Assembly: GCF_026130175.1 (NCBI RefSeq)
Contig: NZ_JAIGNI010000020.1
Span: 1 to 64,000 of the forward strand
Direction of reading: 5' to 3'
From: Lyngbya sp. CCAP 1446/10
GTDB lineage: Bacteria; Cyanobacteriota; Cyanobacteriia; Cyanobacteriales; Microcoleaceae
Length of the DNA: 64,000 bases
The notes under the pieces were generated by a model. It did no database searches. It had not been told where the DNA came from and saw only the letters and a program-made list of their open reading frames with translations. The position numbers and the translations under genes are program-made. Of the stretch, positions 9,801 through 16,533 are shown in pieces. How positions within the stretch are numbered: position 1 is the stretch's first letter; every line of letters starts with the position of its first letter.

Positions 9801-10535
9801 AGCAACCCAGATGCGATAGCCATTTTAACTGAGTTAATCTGTACCTCTGAAAAGGAAGATATCCTATCGCAAGCAGCACATACTTTCAATAAATTTTTGA
9901 CAGAAACTCAGCAAATGACAGGGGTTGTCACTGCCTTAAAAAATTGCCTATCCGATGAGACTTACGAAAATGACTTGGACAGATACAACAATTCCTACAA
10001 AGTCATCTGGCACTGTGCCCAAAATCTCCCTTACCCCACCTTCTATGACGCATGGCACCATCCACCCACCACACCCCATTCTGAAGTTCCCGATTGGCAA
10101 ACTTTCCTCCAAGACATTGCCAGAGAAATCAATAATCAAGCCGAATTATCCAATCAAATCCAACTTTTGTGCATCGACAGCAAAAACTTCATCAACCCCG
10201 ACAACCCCGCCGCCAAGATTTACACCCAAATGCTGAAACAAGGCTGTCCCAAAAGTGAGGATGCCACACCGAAAACAATGGCAGATTTACAAACTTATTG
10301 GGATTTGCTGCTGATGGATCGCGAGAAATCTTTCATCTTATTATTCTACAACTCGCGGGGGGAAGAGGCGACAGGATTTAGCGAGACATTTCTCAATGAT
10401 TTAAGCAAGTTTGACGGCAACATTGCTATTGTTAGCGAGAATGACGCGGATTCGCTGACAGCTTTTTCACCAAGTCAATCTGATTTGATTGGAGCGATTG
10501 TGCGGTGGATTTGCCAAGTTGTATGCGAAAGTTGA
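6804..10535 (+). CDS. XRE-NACHT-HEAT repeat protein (STAND NTPase)
   Basis: 1243 residues. The N-terminus (about 35-85) is an XRE-type helix-turn-helix (WTQEDLAKKSGVSIDTVKRF). A linker leads to a NACHT NTPase with Walker A GEPGAGKTTQ (from about residue 196) and Walker B LLLDGADEMG (from about 271), followed by the LRLFLLCLTW segment and winged-helix-like region. Eleven tandem 34-residue HEAT-like units span about residues 660-1030. The C-terminus (about 1110-1243) is an unassigned alpha/beta region. Family knowledge: bacterial NACHT proteins include anti-phage sensors that oligomerise on ligand binding. Defence is an inference here. Residues about 349-388 are a Pro/Gly-rich insert encoded by a repeat (7849-7967). 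The neighbours downstream are toxin-antitoxin genes. Confidence 0.9.
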   Translation: MSKTPNSSTIGLTLEGLEKVRERMAQLPKPEKPDKKGWTQEDLAKKSGVSIDTVKRFLDKKRIRRDFITWIAQALNLEITEIVDRHEWSPPSPPATQIDWRETCRAAAQAKRQAANTFFANDLARKIDLNEIHVPLGLIERQQKPQRRDDFSPQTGSQAYQEAEKLIPLSYDEFCEKVLTNSDSPKSKGKRLAVIGEPGAGKTTQLLKICDRILAETEYLPVWISLAEVKKPLCKYLIEDWLRIAAGKLDAAPAEWVKEFNELLSEGKIWLLLDGADEMGIADSLGTLSPQLRERVFDKVRIVISCRLNIWEATGNALSDFDTYKMLDFSYGDGDNCDQVKLFIDQWFTPLNPPLERGETGPIPNPLPRVETTSIPTPPLTKGGLGGVLRAALDEPGKERIKDLARNPLRLFLLCLTWEFGQQELPDTKAELYEVFVTALYDFKKQAFPTTAAQRIDLNAALGRFALTAIEAGYKSILPDWFVSQNLAQPHPELFEKAIELGWLNRVGDDAQNPLKSVYAFYHPTFQEYFAACEIEDWHFFLNHVPQNPQQGIYRIFERQWKEVMLLWMGRKDVDREEKEAFIQALVEFQDGIEDEFYWYRAYFLAAVLIDEFKDCSLGDAIVAQIVQWGFGYFNIEKQEWQTFLYPIAEASKAILPESDRTIAIAALTKLIRTSEAEDIRWQAAYSLEEIGKGNPDAIVALIDLIHTSENEYIQLQAANSLWKIDEGNPDAIAYLTELIRTSENVDIRRQAAEYLGKIDKRNSDAIATLTELIRTFKNENIRWEAADTLVRIDQKNSDAVAYFTEFIRTSENGLLRCLAVENLGEIGKEHPDMIATLTQLFRTPENEFILWQAAHSLGKLDKSNPDASVALTQLSFKSDEEFIQALAAGNLWKIGKGNPDIIATLTELIRTSGNLSIRWQAANSLGKIDKGNPDAIATLTELIRTSGNLNIRRQAAHSLGKIDEGNPDAIAALTELIRTSGNKYIFEQTVDSLVEISKSNPDAIAILTELICTSEKEDILSQAAHTFNKFLTETQQMTGVVTALKNCLSDETYENDLDRYNNSYKVIWHCAQNLPYPTFYDAWHHPPTTPHSEVPDWQTFLQDIAREINNQAELSNQIQLLCIDSKNFINPDNPAAKIYTQMLKQGCPKSEDATPKTMADLQTYWDLLLMDREKSFILLFYNSRGEEATGFSETFLNDLSKFDGNIAIVSENDADSLTAFSPSQSDLIGAIVRWICQVVCES
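7849..7967. repeat. G/C-tract palindromic repeat carried in frame inside the NACHT gene
   Basis: CCCCCCTTAATCCCCCCTTGG followed by AAGGGGGGA, then a second half with CCCCCCTTACTAAGGGGGGG, forms nested inverted repeats. This class of C6TT..AAG6 element is a known dispersed cyanobacterial repeat type. The insert keeps the reading frame and adds about 40 residues (TPLNPPLERGETGPIPN...) between the Walker B region and the following helix. Confidence 0.75.
8781..9891 (+). repeat. Eleven 102-bp HEAT-coding tandem repeats
   Basis: The unit is 34 codons and runs NPDAIATLTELIRTSGN..IRWQAANSLGKIDKG. Units are spaced exactly 102 bases; for example AACCCAGATGCGATCGC starts at 9600 and 9702. Units 8-10 are nearly identical in DNA, while earlier units have diverged, so the 3' part seems recently expanded or converted. 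Confidence 0.9.
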
Positions 10536-10682
10536 TCGGAGCATCTCAGTTTTGCTTTCGTAGTGCTGTCCCCGCTAGCGAGTCTTGTATAGCTCGCGAG
10601 CGTATAAAAAAATGCTTTTTACAAAAATGAAATGCTCCCAAGTTATACCATTTTGACAAATTATTGCTACGGTTATTAATCG

Positions 10683-10897
10683 TATATAAATTATCTGTCA
10701 TGAGCATAAATTACCGGATACGGCAGTGCCGTGTCCCTACAGGTAAAAACCTTTATTTTTTTTGTAGCAAGGTTTTTTTAAATTGGTATTATACCATTTC
10801 TAAGAAGTATTGCTACATAAATTAGAGGATATAATTTGTAGGGAAACGGCATTGCCGTTTCCGGCGGGGGTTATGCAAATGACAGATAATTTGTATA
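10683..10897. repeat. 215-bp long inverted-repeat element
   Basis: The left end TATATAAATTATCTGTCAT (10683-10701) is matched, inverted with one mismatch, by 10879-10897. The match continues inward: each arm holds a palindrome (GGATACGGCA-G-TGCCGTGTCC at 10716-10736 and GGAAACGGCA-T-TGCCGTTTCC at 10842-10862), each next to a CCCTAC motif. The centre contains TTTGTAGCAA and TTGCTACATAAA, again inverted. The whole stretch could form one large hairpin or cruciform. It encodes nothing evident and lies between the NACHT gene and the broken toxin gene. Confidence 0.75.
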
Positions 10898-10910
10898 AAG
10901 TAATTGTAGC

Positions 10911-11415
10911 TTATTCAAGGACTTTGATGATAGTGGCGATCGGGATAAAAAGTGAAAGTTCATCATCCTCTAGCGGTATGAAACCGTATTTCAAATAAAA
11001 CTGTTTCGCTTGCTGATTTTTAGCATCGACTGTCACCGCAAATATTCCCACTTCTGACGAGAATCGAACTGCTTTGCGAAAAGACTCCATCAGTAGCTCC
11101 TCCTACTCCTCTCCCTTGCATGGAACGATCTACAGCAAGTTTGCCAAGACGCATCCCTGGTACTGGATAGCGTGGCAATCCTCTCCGATAATTTTCGGGT
11201 AGAGACTCCCGTTTAATTTCAGCCATACTGACAGAATAATAGCCTGCTACATCTGGGCTGCCAACTTCAGGAATTGCCACAAAAGTTTTAGAGATGCCTC
11301 TTTTATCGTTTTGTTTGGCATATTTTTTAATGTACTCATTTAACTCTGGTACACCGCAGTCGAAAGCTTCTCGTTTGATTCGGTTATCCTCAATGGAGCA
11401 AAAAATTAATTCCAT
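10911..11415 (-). pseudogene. TacT-like GNAT toxin, frameshifted
   Basis: The first part reads MELIFCSIEDNRIKREAFDCG...YYSVSMAEIKRESLP...LGKLAVDRSMQGRGVG, a GNAT acetyltransferase of the type that acetylates aminoacyl-tRNA (TacT/AtaT class). At about 11097-11105 (AGTAGGAGGAGC on the coding strand) the frame breaks. One base further on, a clean continuation ELLMESFRKAVRFSSEVG...AKQFYLKYGFIPLEDDE runs to a stop at 10911. The span is 505 bases, one more than 168 codons, so a single extra base explains it. The acetyl-CoA motif (RGVG) is split from the C-terminal fold, so activity is doubtful unless this is a sequencing error. The antitoxin gene is 3 bases upstream. Confidence 0.88.
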
Positions 11416-11418
11416 TGT

Positions 11419-11700
11419 TTACCACTTTCCATACTTTTCTTGATGCTCTTTAATGGCTGCTTTTAGTGCTTCGTTGGGCTCCGGTGGGTTTTCGATCGCA
11501 GATGCGAAGTTTTCCCAGTCGCGCTCGCTTAACACGATCTGCTCTACTTGAGGAGTTTCTTTGGCTGCTTTCAGTGCTATGTCTAGCAAATATTCGTTGA
11601 GGCTCAAGCACTTCGCAGTGGCGGCTTTTTCGAGAATTTCTTTATCTGCTTGGCTGAGGGTGAACTCTATTTTTGTTTGGGTATCGGTTGGTGTTGACAT
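11419..11700 (-). CDS. DUF1778 (TacA-like) antitoxin
   Basis: 93 residues. The N-terminal half (TQTKIEFTLSQADKEILEKAA...LSLNEYLLDIALKAA) is a ribbon-helix-helix DNA-binding domain as in DUF1778 antitoxins. The tail (VLSERDWENFASAIENPPEPNEALKAAIKEH) matches the toxin-wrapping segment of the family. It sits 3 bases upstream of the GNAT toxin gene in the classic antitoxin-first order. It would bind the toxin and repress the operon. Since the toxin is frameshifted, the antitoxin may now stand alone. Confidence 0.88.
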   Translation of the reverse strand: MSTPTDTQTKIEFTLSQADKEILEKAATAKCLSLNEYLLDIALKAAKETPQVEQIVLSERDWENFASAIENPPEPNEALKAAIKEHQEKYGKW

Positions 11701-11811
11701 CGTTTTGTTACCAAAGAGCGATCGACTAATTTTATTGTAGCAATTGTCCTCGCGGGCGATCGCCTCTGTGTACCGATCGCTGGAAATGTGGGTTATTATT
11801 TAAAAGAGCGA

Positions 11812-11840
11812 TTCCCTACGGGATAGCTTCGCCGATCGCA
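11812..11840. repeat. TTCCCTACGGGATAGCT dispersed repeat, copy 2
   Basis: The core TTCCCTACGGGATAGCTTCG runs into CCGATCGCA. It lies in the spacer between the divergent antitoxin and Uma2 genes. Confidence 0.7.
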
Positions 11841-11885
11841 CTCAAAAAAAGTATTTGTTCAACATCCTGGTGGGAGAATAGCTTA

Positions 11886-12503
11886 ATGACAACCACTTTG
11901 CCAACAACCGACCAACATTACTTCACAGAAGAGCAATATTTAGCACTGGAAGAAACAGCAGAGGACAAAAGTGAATATCTCGACGGGGAAATTATTCCTA
12001 TGACAGGCGGCTCTACCAATCACAATCGGCTCGCAGGAAACGTTTACATTGCTTTAAATTTGGCTCTTCCAGAACAAGAGTATGATGTCTTCATCGGTGA
12101 CGTGCGTCTGTGGGTTCCAAAAGTGCGACTTTATACTTATCCCGACGTAATGGTAATTTTGGGAAAACCGGAGTATCACAACAATCGCACAGACATGATT
12201 ACTAACCCTCAAGTGATTGTGGAAGTTTTATCAAAGTCTACTAAAAATTACGATCGAGGTGACAAGTTTAAATTATACAAAACTATTCCTAGTTTTCGAG
12301 AATACATTCTGATTGACCAAACACAAATTAATGTTGAGCAGTATTCTAAAACCGAGAATAAAAAATGGTTGTATTCCGAGTATGATGAGGAAGATACCGC
12401 ATTAGTGTTTAATTCCTTCGAGGTTGAAATTCCTCTATCGGCTATTTATAAGAAAGTCAATTTTGAGGAAGTTGAGAAAGACAATAATCAGAATGAGGTG
12501 TGA
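11886..12503 (+). CDS. Uma2 family (DUF820) nuclease-like protein
   Basis: 205 residues, starting with FTEEQYLALEETAEDKSEYLDGEIIPMTGG. The later segments YPDVMVI, NPQVIVEVLSKSTKNYDRGDKFKLY and REYILIDQ give the PD-(D/E)xK-type arrangement (E..D..ExL..K) of the Uma2 family. The family is expanded in cyanobacteria and is often annotated as putative restriction-like endonuclease, with no established function. A GGGAG motif lies before the ATG. The gene ends shortly before another copy of the TTCCCTAC repeat. Confidence 0.88.
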   Translation: MTTTLPTTDQHYFTEEQYLALEETAEDKSEYLDGEIIPMTGGSTNHNRLAGNVYIALNLALPEQEYDVFIGDVRLWVPKVRLYTYPDVMVILGKPEYHNNRTDMITNPQVIVEVLSKSTKNYDRGDKFKLYKTIPSFREYILIDQTQINVEQYSKTENKKWLYSEYDEEDTALVFNSFEVEIPLSAIYKKVNFEEVEKDNNQNEV

Positions 12504-12509
12504 GGGCGA

Positions 12510-12533
12510 TTCCCTACAGGATAGCTTCACTTC
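12510..12533. repeat. TTCCCTACGGGATAGCT dispersed repeat, copy 3 (diverged)
   Basis: The core reads TTCCCTACAGGATAGCTTCA, one change from the consensus at the ninth base and a diverged end. It lies just upstream of the next small gene. Confidence 0.6.
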
Positions 12534-12593
12534 ATGCACTTGCCTCCTGTTAAACTGAATCTAGCGGTCGTCTTAAGCAAGGAAAAAATAGCC

Positions 12594-12827
12594 GTGATAC
12601 CTCTCAAAGAAAAACTCGTTGAAAAACTGAAAAATTTCTCTGAAATTGAACTGCAAGAAATCCTCAACTTTGCTGACTTCCTGTTATGGCAGCGGAAACA
12701 ACAGGAAATAGCTTCGCCGCTCGATGAAACTGGCAACAGCCAACCAGCAAATATGGATGAAGAGTGCGAGGTTCATTATGTTGGTGGAGTCTTAGTCGTC
12801 AAAGCATCATCAATAAAAACTGAATAA
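12594..12827 (+). CDS. Small antitoxin-like protein (DUF2281-like)
   Basis: About 77 residues from a GTG at 12594 (VIPLKEKLVEKLKNFSEIELQEILNFADFLLW). The N-terminal helix pair resembles DUF2281-type antitoxins, and the tail contains VHYVGGVLVVKA. AAGGA lies about 9 bases before the GTG. An upstream ATG at 12534 gives 20 extra residues that derive from sequence next to a dispersed repeat, so I prefer the GTG. No toxin gene is directly attached; the next gene begins 65 bp later. Confidence 0.55.
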   Translation: MIPLKEKLVEKLKNFSEIELQEILNFADFLLWQRKQQEIASPLDETGNSQPANMDEECEVHYVGGVLVVKASSIKTE

Positions 12828-12892
12828 GTAATTAATTGGGATACAATCATTTCCGATATGCGCGAAGATGGAAAATATATAATTGAAAAGAC

Positions 12893-13153
12893 ATGACTCA
12901 AAATAATTTACTCTCTCGCATCTCAATCGACTCGAATATCTGCTTTGGCAAACCCTGTATTCGCGGCCATCGCATCTGGGTTTCTCTGATTCTTGACTTT
13001 CTCGCTAGCGGCATGACTTTAGAAGAATTGCTTGAGGAATATCCGGGAATTGAACGAGAAGACGTTTTGGCTTGTATTGCTTATGGGGCTGAGTTGGCAA
13101 GAGATTATTATGTCGAAATTCCTCTGGGTGAAAAAAAGGTAGTTTTAAAGTGA
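12893..13153 (+). CDS. DUF433 antitoxin
   Basis: 86 residues: ISIDSNICFGKPCIRGHRIWVSLILDFLASGMTLEELLEEYPGIEREDVLACIAYGAELA. The DxxICFGKPCIRGxRI motif and the short winged HTH are diagnostic of DUF433. The gene overlaps the downstream DUF5615 gene by 4 bases (GTGA), the usual layout of this toxin-antitoxin type. It probably neutralises the partner and represses the operon. Confidence 0.9.
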   Translation: MTQNNLLSRISIDSNICFGKPCIRGHRIWVSLILDFLASGMTLEELLEEYPGIEREDVLACIAYGAELARDYYVEIPLGEKKVVLK

Positions 13154-13533
13154 AGTTAAAACTTGATGAAAATTTGGGCAGCATCCGCGTTGTTTCGATG
13201 TTACGTTTGGCTGGCCATGATGTTGCGACTGTACGGGAACAAAATTTGAGTTCCACACCGGATGAATTATTAATTGATATATGTCGGAGGGAAGATAGAT
13301 GTTTTGTGACTTTGGATAGGGGGTTTGGCAATCGCCTCCGCTACAATCCTTCTGATTATTCTGGGATTGTGTTACTGCGTCTGCCTTCTCAATCGAAACC
13401 GCAAGATTTGCAAGCGGCAGTAGAAATATTAATTCGCGGATTGGATGCCGCAGAAGTTGCGGGTAAATTGTGGATTATCCGAGGGGAACAGCTTTTGGAA
13501 TATCAAGCAATATCGGAAGATGAATCTGACTAA
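13150..13533 (+). CDS. DUF5615 PIN-like toxin
   Basis: 127 residues from a GTG. The pattern KLKLDENLGSIRVVSMLRLAGHDVATVREQ, then CRREDRCFVTLDRGFGN and YSGIVLLRLPSQ, is the DUF5615 (Mut7-C-like, PIN fold) family. The acidic residues Asp6-Glu7, the LDRGFG Asp and others form the presumed metal site. It is predicted to be an RNase toxin paired with the overlapping DUF433 antitoxin. No break is seen. Confidence 0.87.
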   Translation: MKLKLDENLGSIRVVSMLRLAGHDVATVREQNLSSTPDELLIDICRREDRCFVTLDRGFGNRLRYNPSDYSGIVLLRLPSQSKPQDLQAAVEILIRGLDAAEVAGKLWIIRGEQLLEYQAISEDESD

Positions 13534-13702
13534 ATGCGGGCAGAAATAATGGAAAAATTTATTCTTGAATAAACTTTTTAGCTGAAATAATCTTCATTAT
13601 CAATATCACTGAAGTAATTCCAAAATTAAGGGTTGAAAGAGATCTGTCCAAGATTTTATAGATCTGCAAGGGCATCCACAACAGAGGCCCTTACCCAACT
13701 AA

Positions 13703-15226
13703 CTACGCGCCGACAGCTTCCTTGGCCGCGTACAACACCTCAGCATTAATTAAAGCAATACCGCGCTCGCGAGCAAACTTCTCAGTATTTCGCTTCACCT
13801 TACCCCGGACAAAACCAGGGATTTTATTCAACTCAGCTTGTCCATCCTTCGTCCAATTCATATCAGAATCAGCCGAAATACCCTTAGTAATCACTTCCTT
13901 AGTATCGTGGCCGCCGAAGATTTCTAGCAAGTGGTCTTCCATGCCCAAAGTAAAGGAATTGTAGACCAAATCTACGCACTGATTTGTGCCTTCATAACCC
14001 AAAAATGGCTTGTAGCCGATCGGGAAATTTTGAACGTGAATCGGCGCAGCAATCACACCGCACGGAATATCAAGCCTTTTACCGACGTGGCGTTCCATTT
14101 GCGTGCCGAAAATTGCCGAAGGTTCCGCTTTCGCGATCGCATCCCCGATCGCCCCGTGATCCTCCGTCACCAGCACTTCATCACAATACCCTTTTACCTC
14201 TTCCCGGAACCAATCAGCATCGTGTTTGCAGTAGGTTCCTGCCCATACAACGTGGATTCCCATCTCGCGAGCCAAAATCTTCGTCATCGCCGCAGCGTGC
14301 GTATTATCGCCAAATACGACCGCTTTTTTGCCCGTTAAGTTTTGGCAGTCGATCGACCTTGAGAACCAAGCAGCCTGAGACACAAACCGCGTTTGTTGGT
14401 CAATAAACTCTTCATAATTAACATCCGCACCTTGAGCATTCAACACTTCCTGAATCTTGCGAATACAGCGCGCAGTTTCTACCACACCCATCGGCGTAAT
14501 ATCCACCATCGGAGTGCCAAATTCTTTTTGCAAATACTTCCCAGTCATCATCCCCAATTCCCGATAAGGAACCAAGTTAAACCAAGCGCGCGGCAGTCTT
14601 TTTAAGTTATGAACCGAAGCACCTTCGGGAATAACTTCGTTAACTTCAATTCCCAAATCTGCCATCAAACGCTTCAACTCGGTGCAGTCGTGCTGGTTGT
14701 GAAAACCCAGCGTAGACATACCGATAATATTCACCGATGGTTTTTCACTTTTACTTTCCAAATCGCCTTTTTTGCGAGCTTTGTTAATGTAAAATTGCAC
14801 GATTTGATCTAAAGTGCGATCGGCAGCTTCGAGTTCGTTAACCCGATAATGGTTGACATCGGCTAGCAACACGTCGCCTTTGGCATCCAATTGAGCTCGC
14901 TCCACGAAGTTTTCCAAGTCTTCTTGCAAAATGCTGGAGGTGCAAGTCGGAGTCAACACGATTAAATCTGGGCTTTCTTCTCTGTCTTTGCGGGTGATAT
15001 TGTCCACCACCCGTTCCTGCGAGCCCCGCGCCAGTACGTGTCTGTCAACGACGCTGGTAGTTACAGGCGTGAAATCCCGTTCCCTCTCTAGCATGGAGCG
15101 CATGACGTTAAAATAGTCATCTCCAATCGGTGCGTGCATGATGGCGTGGACGTTTTTGAAGGAAGTCGCAACGCGCAAAGTGCCGATGTGGGCTGGGCCT
15201 GCGTACATCCAATAAGCCAATTTCAT
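13703..15226 (-). CDS. chlB: Light-independent protochlorophyllide reductase subunit B
   Basis: 507 residues, the usual ChlB length. It starts [20 protein letters not shown] and contains [36 protein letters not shown] and a C-terminal region ending AKEAVGA. With ChlN it makes the NB protein of the dark-operative enzyme that reduces protochlorophyllide to chlorophyllide, using electrons from ChlL. It is related to nitrogenase NifK. ChlL and ChlN are not in this window. The gene stands alone on the minus strand. Confidence 0.97.
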   Translation of the reverse strand: MKLAYWMYAGPAHIGTLRVATSFKNVHAIMHAPIGDDYFNVMRSMLERERDFTPVTTSVVDRHVLARGSQERVVDNITRKDREESPDLIVLTPTCTSSILQEDLENFVERAQLDAKGDVLLADVNHYRVNELEAADRTLDQIVQFYINKARKKGDLESKSEKPSVNIIGMSTLGFHNQHDCTELKRLMADLGIEVNEVIPEGASVHNLKRLPRAWFNLVPYRELGMMTGKYLQKEFGTPMVDITPMGVVETARCIRKIQEVLNAQGADVNYEEFIDQQTRFVSQAAWFSRSIDCQNLTGKKAVVFGDNTHAAAMTKILAREMGIHVVWAGTYCKHDADWFREEVKGYCDEVLVTEDHGAIGDAIAKAEPSAIFGTQMERHVGKRLDIPCGVIAAPIHVQNFPIGYKPFLGYEGTNQCVDLVYNSFTLGMEDHLLEIFGGHDTKEVITKGISADSDMNWTKDGQAELNKIPGFVRGKVKRNTEKFARERGIALINAEVLYAAKEAVGA

Positions 15227-15659
15227 AGGTATTTTTCCTGGTGTTGGTTGAGATTTGCCCGATCGGGCGATTACTGCTAAATTTTAAGGTTGTTTCCGAT
15301 TTTCTCACCGGATGAATCCTTTAGAAATAATAACTTTCTGAAGATTTACAGATGGGAAAAATCCTCAAACCCTTTTCCTGGCTGGGATTTTACTCGCCAT
15401 TCCCACAATTTTACCTTTGTTTTATGGCAATAATTCTTAATCTATTGTCAAGTTTCGTTAAGAACCGGACACATCTTATCAACCTAGGATACGCCAGCCG
15501 CACCTGACACCTAAATTGCTACAATAATTTTCGCCCAACTGCATTATTGACTTTTTAAGCAACATCAAATACACTATTAATTAATCCACTATTTCCTCTG
15601 TCGCGCAACTTGCTTTATTAGGGGAAATATTGACCTAAAACAAATCATTGATAAATCCT
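15227..15659. other. Divergent intergenic region upstream of chlB
   Basis: This 430-bp AT-rich spacer between chlB and the KTSC gene contains no supported ORF and no repeat I could relate to others. It must hold promoters for both directions. No specific site was identified. Confidence 0.5.
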
Positions 15660-16148
15660 ATGAAACTATCCAAAATTGACTTGAGCAATGTCTTAGCAGT
15701 CGGTCACTCTAACGGCCAGTTAGGACTATTGATCGATCGCGGTGAACAAGTCGAATTTATCGAAATTGCTGCTCCCGAAGCTGCAATGCAGGGCCTGCAA
15801 ATGGTTGATTTCATCGCCAATACAGATTCAACCGAACTCGATCCCGGTATTGAATTAACAGAAATTGCTCACCGCGACGAACCGATTGCTATGATCCCGG
15901 TTGATTCGGCAATGGCTAGCGCGATCGGATACAACGAAGAGGAGCAAGTTTTGCAAATAGAATTTAGCAGCGGGTCAGTCTATCAATACAGCCACGTAGA
16001 ACCGGAAATTTGGGAATCTCTGCAAGAAGCTGATTCTACAGGCCGATTTTTTAACTCCGAGATTAAAGGTTATTATTCCAGCCAGCGCGTAGATGACCCA
16101 ATAGATAAGACAGCGGTTGAAACCGCTTTTGAAATCGAACTCGGATGA
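15660..16148 (+). CDS. KTSC domain protein
   Basis: 162 residues from the ATG at 15660; a TTG at 15648 also opens the frame. The C-terminal KTSC-like domain runs about residues 85-148 (VDSAMASAIGYNEEEQVLQIEFSSGSVYQY...EIWESLQEADSTGRFFNSEIKGYYSSQRV). The N-terminal half is a cyanobacterial extension of unknown role. The last residues (DKTAVETAFEIELG) come from the dispersed repeat at 16108-16326, exactly as in the kinase ending at 4606. KTSC function is unknown; nucleic-acid binding has been suggested for relatives. Confidence 0.78.
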   Translation: MKLSKIDLSNVLAVGHSNGQLGLLIDRGEQVEFIEIAAPEAAMQGLQMVDFIANTDSTELDPGIELTEIAHRDEPIAMIPVDSAMASAIGYNEEEQVLQIEFSSGSVYQYSHVEPEIWESLQEADSTGRFFNSEIKGYYSSQRVDDPIDKTAVETAFEIELG

Positions 16149-16326
16149 CGGGCGCTTCGCCACATACGAGTTCGATCTCAAACTACAAAAACGTAGGCGT
16201 TAACCTTCCCGAAGGGTAGTCCGCCTCCGCGGGCTGAAGAAAAATCACCTAATTTTAACCCCCCGTTCTTCAACCCGCTTGGAGTGCATGAGTGTTTGTG
16301 TAGACGCGGTTTCAACCGCCCGGTCT
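16108..16326. repeat. Dispersed repeat with GGCGGTTGAAA inverted ends, copy B
   Basis: The left end AGACAGCGGTTGAAACCGC and the right end GCGGTTTCAACCGCCCGGTCT are inverted repeats. The 219-bp inside is longer than copy A and contains AGTCCGCCTCCGCGGGCTGAAG and GTGTTTGTGTAGACGC. It overlaps the 3' end of the KTSC gene. Confidence 0.8.
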
Positions 16327-16407
16327 CTGTCAAGGCCTGTCTTCCCATACATCCCAAAAGATAGCTTTTGAGTGATAATGAAGAATAACATAGGATTTAC
16401 CAAAATA

Positions 16408-16480
16408 AACCCGGTTCACACTAAAAAATCTTGGGTTTGTCAACGACTAGCAACGAAAAAATCGGGTTTCTAGCCCGCCG
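16408..16480. repeat. AAACCCGGTT / CGGGTTTCT dispersed repeat, diverged copy
   Basis: AAACCCGGTTCAC on the left and ATCGGGTTTCTAGCCC on the right form a weak inverted pair. Better copies lie at 25080-25148 and 60407-60475. This one is upstream of the large kinase gene. Confidence 0.5.
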
Positions 16481-16533
16481 CGCGCAACTCCTGTAATATT
16501 GACCAAGCACACCTAATTTGAGAGAACCTGACT

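Noticed and set aside
9422-9889. Two long minus-strand open frames within the HEAT repeat
   Set aside because: They are antisense to the 102-bp repeats, so the repeated codons keep the frame open by chance. No domain was recognised.
10810-10998. Plus-strand 62-codon frame
   Set aside because: It overlaps the right arm of the inverted element and is antisense to the end of the TacT pseudogene. No family likeness.
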